This document shows, in pieces, positions 54,020-63,522 of a stretch of DNA of 64,000 nt. Positions within the stretch are counted from its first letter, which is position 1. Each line of letters begins with the position of its first letter. Both the position numbers and the translations under genes were made by a program. The stretch comes from Streptomyces sp. I6. Lineage in GTDB: Bacteria > Actinomycetota > Actinomycetes > Streptomycetales > Streptomycetaceae. The DNA lies in assembly GCA_003725745.1 (NCBI GenBank), contig RHDP01000001.1, positions 3,673,001 to 3,737,000 on the forward strand, written 5' to 3'. The notes under the pieces are model-generated. The model worked only from the letters and a program-made list of their open reading frames with translations. It made no database searches and had not been told where the DNA came from.

Positions 54020-55551
54020 ATGCTGCCCGCCGCACGGAAGGCCGTCCTCGGCGCCGTGGCCATCGCGCTCGTCACGGGCCTCGCCGCATGCACCGGAGGC
54101 GACGGAGGGGCGGGGCTCTCCGGTGCCCTGGGGAACCAGCTGGGCCAGATCGGGGACGGCTCGACCTCGTACACCGGGACCCAGCCGGGCCTGGCGGGCC
54201 CGGAGCGGCTGAAGCCGGGTCAGAAACCGCCGCAGTTCGTGGTCTTCTCCTGGGACGGGGCGGGAGAGGACCGTGCCAAGCTCTTCGCCCGCTTCCGGGA
54301 AGTGGGGAAGAAGCAGGGCATCACCATGACCTACTTCCTCAGCGGTGTGTATCTGCTCCCCGAGGAGAAGGCCGAACTGTACGACCCGCCCCGGCACAAG
54401 CGGGGGCGCTCCGACATCGGTTTCAACGACACCGAGGGCATCAAGGCCACCGTCCGCGAACTGCGCGCCGCCTGGCTGGACGGGAACGAGATCGGCACCC
54501 ACTTCAACGGCCACTTCTGCGGGCCGGTGGGCGGCGGCGCCACCTGGTCGCCCGACGAGTGGAGGAGCGAGCTCGACCAGGCCAGGTCGTTCGTGAAGAA
54601 CTGGCGGACCAACGCGGGGCTGCCGCGCGAGCGCTCGCTGCCGTTCGACTACGACCGGGAGCTCATCGGTGCCCGCACGCCCTGCCTCGAAGGGCGTGAC
54701 AACTTCCTCGCCATCGCGGCGCAGCAGGGCTTCCGCTACGACAGCAGCGGCATCAGCGAGCAGATCTGGCCGGACAGGAAGCACGGTGTGTGGGACCTCT
54801 CGCTGCAGATGGTCCCCGTGCCCGGCCGTGCCTTCGAGACGCTGTCGACCGACTACAACTTCATGATCAACCAGTCCGGTACCGCCAAGGGAGCCCCAGC
54901 ATGCACACCCTCTGGGGAAACCAGATGCGCGACGGACTGATCCAGGGCTTCAACCGTGCCTACCAGGGCAATCGCGCGCCGCTCATCATCGGCAACCACT
55001 TCGAGTCGTGGAACGGCGGCACCTATATGCGCGCGGTCGAGCAGGCCATCGGCTACATCTGCGTGCAGCGTGACGTGCGGTGTGTGTCGTTCCGCCGGCT
55101 CGTCGACTGGCTGGACGCGCAGGACCCCGAGGTGCTGAAGCGACTGCGCACGCTGCCGGTCGGCCGGGCGCCTGGGAGCGGCTGGAAGGACTTCCTGACC
55201 GCGGCCTCCCCTGGTTCCGACAAGCCGGGCGGCAGCCCGGCGGCCGGTCCGGCTCCCCGGCCCGGGCCGGGGGTGGCCGAACCCGGCACGGGCGGAGCCG
55301 GTGCGGGCAGGCCCGGTGCGGCGGGGGTCGCACAGGCGGCGGAGCGTGCCCCCGGCCCGATGGCAGCCTCCGCCGACCCCGACCCCGACCCCGACCCCGA
55401 TGCCGACCCCGCCCCCGACCCCGCCCCCGACGCCGGTCGGCCGGGTCCGGCCCGGCCGGCGGCCGGCGAGGGCGGCGGTGCGGGCGGACCCCTCCCGGGC
55501 CGGCCGGCGGACGGTGGACCCGATGCGGTCAGGCCGGTTGCGGCGCGCTGA
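54020..55551 (+). pseudogene. Polysaccharide-deacetylase-like lipoprotein, one frameshift
   Basis: A lipoprotein signal peptide (VLGAVAIALVTGLAACTGG; lipobox LAAC, Cys about residue 23) leads to a deacetylase-like barrel: PQFVVFSWDGAG, TMTYFLSGVYLL, GNEIGTHFNGHFCG (in place of the TxSHPxxH metal motif) and GNHFESWNGGTYM. The frame breaks at 54889-54891: adding one G joins QSGTAKGSP to MHTLWGNQM and gives 510 residues. The C-terminal ~110 residues are Pro/Ala/Gly-rich with DPDPDPD repeats. Metal ligands differ from classical deacetylases, so activity is uncertain. It converges with, and overlaps by 23 bp, the ATPase gene. Confidence 0.8.
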
Positions 55552-56523
55552 ACTGCACCGCCTGCTCCCCTAGCACGAAGTCGGGGTCGACCTGGGCTGC
55601 CAGGTCGCTCCCCGTCTTCGCATTGCCCCAGCTCTCCGCGTTCTTCAGGTGGAAGTGCACCATCTGCCGGGTGTACCGCACCCAGTCGCGCCGCGCGTAG
55701 GAGGCGTCGGCCGCCTGTCGCAGCGTCCGAAGCGCCGCACGGTTGGGCTCTTCCAGTTCCGCGAACCGCGGCGGACGGCCCTTCTCCATCGACCGCACCC
55801 AGTCCGAGTGCCCGACGGCCACGAGGAGATCGTCACCCACCTCTTCGCGCAGGAACCCGAGGTCGTCCGGCCCTGGATCTTGTTGCCGACGACCTTGAGC
55901 GCAACGCCGAAGTCCCGTGCGTAGTCCCGGTACTGGCGGTACACCGAGACGCCCTTGCGGGTGGGCTCGGCCACGAGGAACGTCATGTCGAAGCGGGTGA
56001 ACATGCCGGAGGCGAAGGAGTCGGAGCCCGCCGTCATGTCGACCACGACATACTCGTCCGGGCCGTCGACGAGGTGGTTGAGGCACAGCTCCACAGCTCC
56101 GACCTTGGAGTGGTAGCAGGCGACGCCGAGGTCCGACTCGGTGAACGGACCGGTCGCCATCAGCCGGATCTGCCCGTCGTCGAGCCGCACCGTCCGGGCG
56201 CAGGCGTCGTAGACCGGGTTGTCCTCACGCACGCGCAGCAGCCGTGATCCCCTTCCGGGCGGCGTGGTCTTGATCATCTTTTCCGCGGACGCGATCCGCG
56301 GATTGGTGCCGCGCAGGTACTCCTTGATCAGCGCCAGGTGTGCACCCATCGCGGGCAGTTTCCCGGCCTCGTGTTCGTCGATTCCGAGCGCGGCGCCCAG
56401 GTGCTGGTTGATGTCGGCGTCCACCGCGACGACACGGGCCTGCTGGGCGGCGAGGTGGCGGATGAAGAGCGAGGACAGCGTCGTCTTGCCACTACCGCCC
56501 TTTCCCACGAAAGCGATCTTCAT
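55529..56523 (-). pseudogene. CooC/MinD-like P-loop ATPase, one frameshift
   Basis: Starts MKIAFVGKGGSGKTTLSSLF, a deviant Walker A of the MinD/CooC class, followed by VVAVDADINQHLGAALG and YVVVDMTAGSDSFASGMFTR. CooC-type proteins load metals into enzymes; no nickel enzyme is near, so the role is open. The frame breaks at 55869-55873: with one base restored, GNKIQG continues PDDLGFLREEVGDDLL to a 331-residue protein. ATG 56523 has AGGTG just upstream. It is divergent from the Fic-like gene and convergent with the deacetylase. Confidence 0.8.
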
Positions 56524-56625
56524 GTTCACCTAAGGTAGCGGGTCGGTGGCTCGCGGTGCCCGAGGTCGGTGAAGAAGACCACTCCAACGTGGGGTGCGCG
56601 GTCGGGGCGCGTAGCCTCCCTGCTT

Positions 56626-57449
56626 ATGAGTACGAACCCCTCTGACCCCCTGGCCGCACTGGGTGATCTTCCCGGGGCCGCGGATGCCGTGGACTCCGTG
56701 CGCAGGGCCGTGGACCGCGTCTACGGGCACCGCGTCATGCGGCGCCGCAGCAATGAGGTCACCTCGGAGGCAGCGCTGCGCGGAGCCCGGGCGTCCGCCG
56801 CGCTCTCGGGGGCGGACTGGGCACTGGAGGAGGTGCGCCGGCGTACGGACTTCGGGAGCGGGGAAGAGGCCCGTACGGTGGGGGCCGCACTCCGGCTGAC
56901 CGCCGAGGCGGGTCAGCTTCTGTCCATCTGGAGGCAGTCCCCGCTGCGAGTACTGGCCCGGCTGCATCTGGTCGCGGAGGGCGGAGCCGCCCCGAGGACA
57001 CGGTCGGCAGGCCGCGGCTCGCAGGGGAGCAGGTCGACGAGCCGCTGATCGACGCGCCACTTCCCGACGCGGAGGAGGTCGCCGGGCGGCTCGAGGGGCT
57101 CTCGCGCCTGGTCATCGCGGGGAGTTCGGCCCCTGCGCTGGTGATGGCCGCAGTGGTGCACGGCGAGCTGCTCGCCCTGCGCCCGTTCTCCTCGGCCAAC
57201 GGCCTGGTCGCCAGGGCGGCGGAGCGCGTCGTCCTCGTCGGGAGCGGACTGGACCCCAAGTCGATCTGCCCCGCGGAGGTCGGCCACGCGGAACTCGGCC
57301 GTGCGGCGTACCTCAAGGCGTTCGAGGGCTATCTGTCCGGCACCCCGGAGGGGTTGAGCGCCTGGATCACCCACTGCGGCCGCGCCGTGGAACTCGGTGT
57401 CCGGGAGTCGACGGCCGTGTGCGAAGCGCTTCAGCGCGGAGCGGCGTGA
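56626..57449 (+). pseudogene. Fic-fold protein with a degenerate active motif, one frameshift
   Basis: Starts MSTNPSDPLAALGDLPGAADAV. The second half, in another frame, has the Fic-like segment HGELLALRPFSSANGLVARAAERVVL. The Fic signature HPFxxGNGRxxR is here RPFSSANGLVAR: the catalytic His, one Gly and the ATP-binding Arg are replaced. Adding one C in the CCCC at 56990-56993 joins the halves (AAPEDTVGRPRLAGEQVDEP) into 274 residues. AMP transfer in the usual way is unlikely; it may be a binding protein. It sits between the CooC-like ATPase and a HAD phosphatase. Confidence 0.72.
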
Positions 57450-57811
57450 CGCCGTCCGGCCGGGCCAAGGGCGCTGGGCGCCGGAGGCGTTGAAGGCGGA
57501 GGAGGGCGGAGGCCGGGCAAAAGGGCTGCGGCGGTACCGGACGGTACCGCCGCTGGCATGTCGGCCAAGTTACCAAGCGTCCTCGATATGTTGCCCATCA
57601 GGTCGGGAGCTTTGCCCGTCACCTGGTGCGGCTGGCCCGTAATCGACGGGTCGACGTCGCGTGGGTGCTCGGCTTCCATGCGCGGTCCGTGGGGCCTTTG
57701 TTGCGTAGAAGGTGATCCTCTCGGATGTCCCAGGTCTCGCGGGCCGTTAACTCCTTTGTACTCCGACCGTCCGGCAAGCGGAACCCCCGGCCGCACTTTT
57801 TACTCTCCCTC
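57450..57811. other. Convergent gap with an AT-rich patch
   Basis: No gene is supported. The part 57700-57800 is unusually AT-rich for this genome and could be a promoter or small RNA. A minus-strand frame of 82 codons from ATG 57679 exists but its codon use is not convincing. Confidence 0.4.
57528..57553. terminator. Near-perfect palindrome between converging genes
   Basis: Twelve-base arms GCGGCGGTACCG and CGGTACCGCCGC separated by GA, about 80 bp past the Fic-like gene. Either a bidirectional terminator or an operator. Confidence 0.55.
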
Positions 57812-58657
57812 TCAAGGGTGGGCACAGGCGGCGGTGCCGCGACGCCGGCCGGCGTACCAGACGAGCCCGGCGGCGACAGCGGCCGCTCCCACCGCCGCGG
57901 CCGCGAGGAGGGTGGGGCGCGGGGGCATCGTGAACCCGGGGATCCGCTGCTTCAGCCGCACCGGCCGGCTGAAGACGAGCACCGGCCAGCCGCGTGAGGA
58001 CGCCTCACGGCGCAGCGCCCGGTCGGGGTTGACCGCGTACGGATGCCCTACGGCTTCCAGCATCGGGACGTCGGTGACGGAGTCGCTGTAGGCGTAGCAG
58101 CGTCCGAGGTCGTACCCCTCGGACGCGGCGAGATCCTTCACCGCTTCGGCCTTGGTGGGGCCGTACGCGTAGTACTCCACCTCGCCGGTGAAGCAGCCGT
58201 CCTCGCCGACCACCAGCCGCGTCGCCACCACACGATCGGCGCCCAGGAGCTCGCCGATCGGCTCGACGACCTCGGCGCCCGAACTGGAGACGATGACGAC
58301 GTCGCGGCCGGCGGTGTGGTGGTCCTCGATCAGCGAGGCGGCCTCGTCGTAGATGATCGGGTCGATCAGATCGTGCAGGGTCTCGGCGACGATCTCCTTC
58401 ACCTGCTCCACGTTCCAGCCCTTGCAGAGCGAGGACAAGTACTTCCGCATTCGCTCCATCTGGTCGTGGTCGGCGCCGCCCGCGAGAAAGACGAACTGGG
58501 TGTACGCCGTCCTGAGCACGGCGCGACGGTTGATCAGCCCTCCGTGGTAGAAGGACTTGCTGAAGGTCAGCGCCGATGACTTCGCGATGACCGTCTTGTC
58601 CAGGTCAAAGAAGGCTGCTGTGCGCGGCAAGGAGTGGTTTTCCACGACGCAGAGCAT
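57812..58657 (-). CDS. HAD-IB family phosphatase with a C-terminal membrane helix
   Basis: A 281-residue HAD hydrolase of the SerB-like IB group. Motif I is AAFFDLDKTVIAKSSAL (nucleophile Asp18), motif II VVIVSSSGAEVVEP, the Lys is in GPTKAEAVKDLA and motif IV is YAYSDSVTDVPMLEAVGHP. A C-terminal transmembrane helix (LLAAAAVGAAAVAAGLVWYAG) would fix it to the membrane. Such proteins occur next to the ssd/tad genes in Streptomyces and have been tied by annotation to morphological differentiation. ATG 58657 is used; the substrate is unknown. Confidence 0.92.
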   Translation of the reverse strand: MLCVVENHSLPRTAAFFDLDKTVIAKSSALTFSKSFYHGGLINRRAVLRTAYTQFVFLAGGADHDQMERMRKYLSSLCKGWNVEQVKEIVAETLHDLIDPIIYDEAASLIEDHHTAGRDVVIVSSSGAEVVEPIGELLGADRVVATRLVVGEDGCFTGEVEYYAYGPTKAEAVKDLAASEGYDLGRCYAYSDSVTDVPMLEAVGHPYAVNPDRALRREASSRGWPVLVFSRPVRLKQRIPGFTMPPRPTLLAAAAVGAAAVAAGLVWYAGRRRGTAACAHP

Positions 58658-58689
58658 ATGCGCCCTCCATTCGGCGTAAGGTGGGGCGC

Positions 58690-58755
58690 GTGGGTTTGCC
58701 TGAGAAGGCTCTCGGGTACACCATGGAAGTCACGGATCGTTCGCGACCGTGCTAA
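58690..58755 (+). CDS. Possible 21-residue leader peptide
   Basis: GTG 58690 with AAGGTGGGG upstream opens a 21-codon frame (GLPEKALGYTMEVTDRSRPC) ending in TAA, directly followed by two hairpins. It faces the ssd-tad operon. It is too short to judge by composition; a leader peptide controlling a terminator is one possibility. Confidence 0.25.
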   Translation: MGLPEKALGYTMEVTDRSRPC

Positions 58756-58761
58756 CCCGGT

Positions 58762-58825
58762 CCGACTCCTCCCCCCCGAGTCGGCCGTGGGGACGACCCC
58801 CGCTCTCCCCCCGGCGGGGGTCGTC
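58762..58825 (+). terminator. Two consecutive hairpins
   Basis: CCGACTC/GAGTCGG (58762-58784) and, eight bases later, a 12-bp stem GACGACCCCCGC/GCGGGGGTCGTC (58792-58825). The second is a strong GC-rich hairpin that could end or attenuate rightward transcription. Confidence 0.5.
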
Positions 58826-58981
58826 GCATGTCCGGACGCGTTTTCGCCGGCCATCGCCGATCACTCTCCCTCTCGCTGCCCGGATCGGGCGGTCCGCCGC
58901 CTTCGCTCGACCATCACTCTGCGTGAGTATGGTGCTGCGCTGTGGAAGTCATGCCGTAAGTCACCGGTATGGGCTACCGGG

Positions 58982-59028
58982 TTATTCACAAGCCGTGAGT
59001 TGTCCACAGTTTTTGAGCAAGATCCACA
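58982..59028. promoter_or_regulatory. Cluster of DnaA-box-like sites upstream of ssd
   Basis: TTATTCACA (58982-58990), TTGTCCACA (59000-59008) and AGATCCACA (59020-59028) lie in one orientation at about 20-bp steps in AT-rich DNA. TTGTCCACA is the preferred Streptomyces DnaA box; the others differ at one or two positions. The rest of the gap 58826-59197 should also hold the ssd promoter. Confidence 0.55.
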
Positions 59029-59197
59029 CGATTTTCCGTCACCCTGCACGCTGATTCCGCCCGTGAAGTTCACGGACCGGAGGAATCACCGATCCCGGGT
59101 CGCTCCCACGTGTCATGGGAGCGATCCGGCACGCGGGGACTGCTGTACGGCACCCCGCGAGAGCCGCCGCGGCAGCGCGGCGAGAGGGGGATAAGAC

Positions 59198-60345
59198 GTG
59201 GTGGGACACATGATGGCCGGAACGCCGGGCGCGGCCGGCACTGACAGTGCCGACGGTGCCGACGGCGGTGACGGGCTCCGGAGGGAGCGCCGGGCCGGCC
59301 CCTTGATCATCACTGAGGACCCGGCGCTCCTGGACGACCTGCTGCGGCTGTGCGCCGCGGCAGGCGCCGAGCCTCAGGTGCACCATGCGGTGCCGGAAGG
59401 CCGCGGCGGCTGGGACGCCGCCCCGCTGGTCCTGGTCGGCGACGACGCGGCCGCCCGGTGCGTCGGAGCCACCCGCCGGAGAGGCGTCCTCCTCGTGGGA
59501 CGCGATCAGGACGATCCTCAGGTGTGGCGCCGGGCGGTGGAGATCGGCGCCGACTGCGTGCTGAGGCTCCCGGACGCCGAGGGATGGCTCGTCGACAGGA
59601 TCGCCGATGTCGCGGAGGGCGTGGGCCGCCCGGCGCTGACCGTCGGCGTGATCGGCGGGCGGGGTGGAGCGGGTGCGTCCACGCTGGCCTGCGCGCTCGC
59701 TGTGACAGCGGCCCGCGAAGGCCGGCGCACGATGCTCGTCGACGGTGATCCGCTCGGCGGCGGCCTCGACGTGCTCCTCGGCGGAGAGCAGCAGGCCGGG
59801 CGGCGCTGGCCCGACTTCGCGGCGTCCAGAGGCCGCGTCGCCGGCGGAGCGCTGGAGGAGGCGCTGCCATCGGTGCACGGGCTGCGGGTGCTCAGCTGGG
59901 ACCGGGGCGACTCGGTGGCGATTCCGCCGGAGGCCATGCGGTCGGTGCTGGCCGCGGCACGCAGGCGCGGAGGCGTCGTCGTCGTGGATCTGCCCCGCCG
60001 GGTCGACGAGGGGACCGCGGAGGCACTTGCCCAGCTCGACGTCGGGCTCCTCGTGGTGCCGGGGATCTGCGTGCCGTGGCGGCCGCGCGGCGGGTCGCCT
60101 CGACGGTCCGCATGGTGCTGGGCGATCTGCGGGCCGTCGTTCGCGGGCCCTGGGGCTCGGGGCTCGACGAGCAGTGGGTTGCCGAGGCGCTGGAACTGCC
60201 GCTGGTCGGTGAACTCCCCCTGGAAGCGGGGCTGGCCGCCGATCTGGATGCGGGAGTTCCGCCGGGCGCCGGGGACCGCGACCCGCTCGCCGGGTTCTGC
60301 ACCGCCTTCTGGGCGCGGGTGCACTCCGGTGGAGGTGCGGCGTGA
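59198..60345 (+). pseudogene. ssd: Septum-site-determining protein Ssd (CpaE/TadZ-like), one frameshift
   Basis: A 382-residue ParA/MinD-like protein. A receiver-like N-terminal part (PLIITEDPALLDDLLRLCAAA) is followed by the ATPase domain LTVGVIGGRGGAGASTLACAL (deviant Walker A with Ala-Ser in place of Lys-Thr, as in CpaE/TadZ) and MLVDGDPLGGGLDVLLGG. It positions the Tad pilus machinery, and mycobacterial Ssd affects septation. The frame breaks in GGGG 60061-60064; adding one G gives LLVVPGDLRAVAAARRVAS and the normal end. GTG 59198 has AGAGGGGG upstream. The stop overlaps tadA as GTGA. Confidence 0.88.
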
Positions 60346-61490
60346 CGGCGGTGCTTCTTGAAGCGGTGCGTCAGCGGCTGGCGGAGAGCGGGGTGGAACC
60401 GACCCCGGCGGGGGTCGCGGCGGCGCTGCGGGCGCACGGGCGGCTGCTCGGGGACGCGGAGGTGCTCGGTGCCGCCGAGGAACTGCGGTGCGAACTGGTC
60501 GGCACCGGGCCGCTGGAGCCGCTTCTCGCGGACCCCGCCGTGACCGACGTGCTGGTCTCGGCACCGGACCGGGTGTGGGTCGACCGGGGCTGTGGACTCC
60601 GGCTGACGGAGGTGGGCTTCACCGATGCGGCCGCGGTGCGCCGGCTGGCGCAGCGGCTCGCGGCAGTGGCGGGACGGCGGCTGGACGACGCCCGCCCCTG
60701 GGTGGACGCGCGGCTTCCCGACGGCACCCGGATGCACGCCGTGCTGCCTCCGGTGGCCGTCGGCTCGACCTGCCTCTCGCTGAGGGTGGTCAGGCCCCGG
60801 GCGTTCTCGCTGGGCGAGCTGATGGAGGCCGGGACGGTACCACCGGGCGGTGACCGGCTCTTCAGGGCGCTGATCGACGCCAGGGTCTCCTATCTCGTCA
60901 GCGGCGGCACGGGCTCCGGCAAGACGACGCTGCTGTCCACACTGCTGGGACTCGTGGGTGGACACGAGCGCATCGTGCTCGCGGAGGACTCGGCGGAGCT
61001 GCGTCCCGATCACCCGCACGTGGTGCGACTGGAATCGCGTCCGGCCAACCAGGAGGGAGCCGGTCTGGTCACCCTTCGCGACCTGGTGCGCCAGGCGCTC
61101 CGGATGCGTCCCGACCGGCTGGTCGTCGGCGAAGTGCGCGGTTCCGAAGTGACCGATCTGCTGGCGGCGTTGAACACCGGGCATGACGGCGGGTGCGGAA
61201 CCGTCCATGCGAACACGGCCGCGGACGTCCCTGCGCGGCTGGAGGCTCTGGGCACGGCCGCCGGTCTCGACCGGCTCGCTCTGCACAGCCAGCTGGCCGC
61301 AGCACTGTCGGTCGTGGTGCATCTTGTCCGGGGACGGGACGGCGGCCGCCGGGTCGCCGAGATCCACGTTCTGGAGCGGGACGCGACGGGGCTGGTGGTG
61401 ACCGTGCCGGCGCTGCGGTGGGGCGCGGAGCACTTCGTCCGCGAGCGCGGCTGGGAGCGGCTGCGTTCGCTGATCGGGGGGTCGCGATGA
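60342..61490 (+). CDS. tadA: TadA/CpaF family secretion ATPase
   Basis: A 382-residue hexameric motor that drives assembly of Flp/Tad pili. The N-terminal domain (about 1-170) includes LLADPAVTDVLVSAPDRVWV. Walker A is SGGTGSGKTTLL (about 188-199), the Asp box ERIVLAEDSAELRP, the Walker B region RPDRLVVGEVRGSEVTDLL and the His box NTGHDGGCGTVHAN. GTG 60342 overlaps ssd by four bases; the stop overlaps tadB. The frame is intact. Confidence 0.94.
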   Translation: MTAVLLEAVRQRLAESGVEPTPAGVAAALRAHGRLLGDAEVLGAAEELRCELVGTGPLEPLLADPAVTDVLVSAPDRVWVDRGCGLRLTEVGFTDAAAVRRLAQRLAAVAGRRLDDARPWVDARLPDGTRMHAVLPPVAVGSTCLSLRVVRPRAFSLGELMEAGTVPPGGDRLFRALIDARVSYLVSGGTGSGKTTLLSTLLGLVGGHERIVLAEDSAELRPDHPHVVRLESRPANQEGAGLVTLRDLVRQALRMRPDRLVVGEVRGSEVTDLLAALNTGHDGGCGTVHANTAADVPARLEALGTAAGLDRLALHSQLAAALSVVVHLVRGRDGGRRVAEIHVLERDATGLVVTVPALRWGAEHFVRERGWERLRSLIGGSR

Positions 61491-62334
61491 CGGCGGTGGC
61501 GATGTACGCGGCGGTGTGCGCGGGGGCCGCCGTCTGCCTGACGGTCGGCCGCGACGAGGGGCTGCGGCGGGCGCGGCTGCTGCTGGCGTCCGGCGACCTG
61601 GTGCGGGAGGGGCCCCGATGGGCCCCGGCGCACTGGAGGAGACTCGTCGACAGGATGCGGCGGGAGTGGCTGTGCCTGCCCGCGGGCGCGCTGCTGGCCG
61701 TGCTCGGGGAGTCGGTGCTTCCCCTGCTCGCGGGCGCGGTGGCCGTCGCTTTGACAGGGCGACGGCTGAGGGCTTCCGAGCGGCGCAGGGCAGAGGCCGA
61801 CAGAGCAGCCGCGGTGGTCGCGCTGTGCGGCGGCATCGTGGGGAGCTGAGGGCCGGCGGTCAGCCGGGACAGGCGCTGCTGGCCGTGGGCCGGGCCACCG
61901 GCGCGCTGGGCGCCGCCGAGGCGGCGGTGCTGTCCGCCGCCCGGTTCGGAGGGGACGTTCCCGCCGAACTGAGGCGTGCCTCCCGCGAGCCGGGAGCCGA
62001 GGGGCTGGCCGGTCTGGCAGCCTGCTGGCTTGTCGCCGTGGACAGTGGTGCCGGTCTGGCGGCGGGGATCGACCGGCTCGAGGCCGCCCTCAAGACGGAG
62101 CGGGAGCAACGGGCCTCCCTGCGGGCACAGTTGGCGGGAGCGCGGGCGACGGTCGTGGTGCTGGCGCTGCTCCCGGTGATCGGGCTTGCTCTCGGCTGGG
62201 CGCTCGGCGCTGATCCCCTGCGGGTCCTGCTGCACAGCCCCGCGGGACTGGGCTGCCTCGTGGTGGGCGGGCTGCTGGAGGCCGTCGGACTGTACTGGGC
62301 GACCCGCATCGTACGGGCTGCGGAGCGGCCATGA
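61487..62334 (+). pseudogene. tadB: TadB-like pilus membrane protein, one frameshift
   Basis: The first of the two GspF-type platform proteins of the Tad machine. ATG 61487 begins MTAVAMYAAVCAGAAVCLTVG (first helix), followed by GALLAVLGESVLPLLAGAVAVAL. As written the frame ends at ALCGGIVGS; adding one G in GGGG 61840-61843 gives GGIVGELRAGGQPGQALLAVG, the T2SSF domain and two C-terminal helices (VVVLALLPVIGLALGWAL, GCLVVGGLLEAVGLYW), 282 residues in all. The last codons overlap tadC. Confidence 0.85.
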
Positions 62335-63121
62335 GCGACGAGTTCATCAGAGGTCTGGGCATCGCGTTCCTGGTCGGCGTGCCCGCGGCATGGGGGGTGA
62401 GCGGGCGGCTGCGACGCCGGCGGGCGCGCAGACGGCTCCACGCCCTCCTGGGGCCGAGCGCCGTGCCGCACGGGGCGTTGCTCCGTCGGCGCCCGGTGAG
62501 CGCCTCAGCGAGGCTGGGGCCGTGGGCGCCCGTGATCGTGGCGGTGACCACCGGCTGGGTCCTGGCAGGGGGAGTCAGCGGGTGCCTGCTGGGGCTTGCC
62601 GGGGCGTACGCCCTGCGCAGATGGCAGCGGGGCCGTGCTCGAGACCGGGCGGTGGGCGCCTCCGCGAGCGCGGTGTCCGGGCAACTGCCCCTCGCCGCTG
62701 AGCTCCTGGCGGCCTGTGTCTCAGCCGGAGCCGGACCGCGTGAGGCGGCACGTGCGGCCGGGCAGTCGCTCGGAGGGCCGGTCGGAGAGCGGCTGGAGCA
62801 GACGGCGGCCGAGCTTCGGCTGGGGAGCGAACCTGCCCGTGCGTGGGGGAGGTTCGGGGAGGTTCCGGGTGCGGCGGGGCTCGCCCGCTGCCTGGAGCAG
62901 GCGGCCTCATCGGGAGCGCCGGCCGCCGAGCCGGTCGCCCGGATCGCTGCGGGCCTCCGGGCGGAGCAGGCCCGCGGCGCGGCGTCCCGGGCGCAGCGCG
63001 CCCAGGTGCTGATCACCGCACCGGTGGGGCTCTGCTTTCTGCCCGCCTTTCTCGCGGTCGGGGTGGCTCCCGTGGTGATCGGCTTGGCCACGGGGCTGCT
63101 GCAGGGAAGGGAGGCAGCTGA
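62331..63121 (+). pseudogene. tadC: TadC-like pilus membrane protein, late frameshift
   Basis: The second GspF-type platform protein. Helices at the start (GLGIAFLVGVPAAWGVSG), centre (APVIVAVTTGWVLAGGVSG) and end (ITAPVGLCFLPAFLAVGVAPVVIGLA) flank the T2SSF domain with LPLAAELLAACVSAGAGPREA. As written the frame runs 115 codons further, across the pilin gene. One base added within 63104-63113 gives LLQGKGGS and a stop at 63119-63121, a 263-residue protein of normal size. ATG 62331 overlaps tadB. Confidence 0.85.
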
Positions 63122-63243
63122 CCGATGGCACTCCGGATCAGCCCATCGGTGTCAGCAGCATCGGCCGCATGAATCACATCGGCCGCATCAGCGGGTCAAC
63201 GGCATCGACAGCAGCGACGGCATTCGTGAACGAGGAGATCGAC

Positions 63244-63522
63244 ATGGGCATGAACGACCTGAGGGCCTGGACGCCGGGATGCACCGGAAAGAGGCTCGTC
63301 GACATCGTGTGCACCCGGGTCGTGTCCCGGACGAGGGGGATTCTCACCAGGGCGCGGGACCGGCGGAGCCACGGCGACGCCGGGATGACGACATCGGAGT
63401 ATGCGATGGGCACGATCGCGGCGTGCGCTTTCGCGGCGGTGCTGTACCAGGTGATCACGAGTGAAACGGTCTCCGGGGCACTTGAATCGATCATCGGCAA
63501 GGCGCTCAGTGCGCAGTTCTGA
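63244..63522 (+). CDS. DUF4244 protein, probable Flp-type pilin
   Basis: A 92-residue protein. The conserved segment DAGMTTSEYAMGTIAACAFAAVLYQVI combines a prepilin-like processing region (Gly-Met before TTSEYA, the Glu at position five of the mature form) with a hydrophobic helix. This is the pilin candidate of the Tad locus. ATG 63244 is preceded by GAGGAG six bases upstream; an in-frame ATG at 63169 is less likely. The next gene starts inside its last codons. Confidence 0.85.
   Translation: MGMNDLRAWTPGCTGKRLVDIVCTRVVSRTRGILTRARDRRSHGDAGMTTSEYAMGTIAACAFAAVLYQVITSETVSGALESIIGKALSAQF

Noticed and set aside
57431-57679. Small minus-strand gene of 82 codons
   Set aside because: Third-position GC is lower than in the surrounding genes, it crosses the 57528-57553 palindrome and shows no known motif.
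54889-63113. Programmed ribosomal frameshifting
   Set aside because: The breaks occur in many unrelated genes, all of the same sign, without slippery heptamers or downstream structures in common. Sequencing error is simpler.
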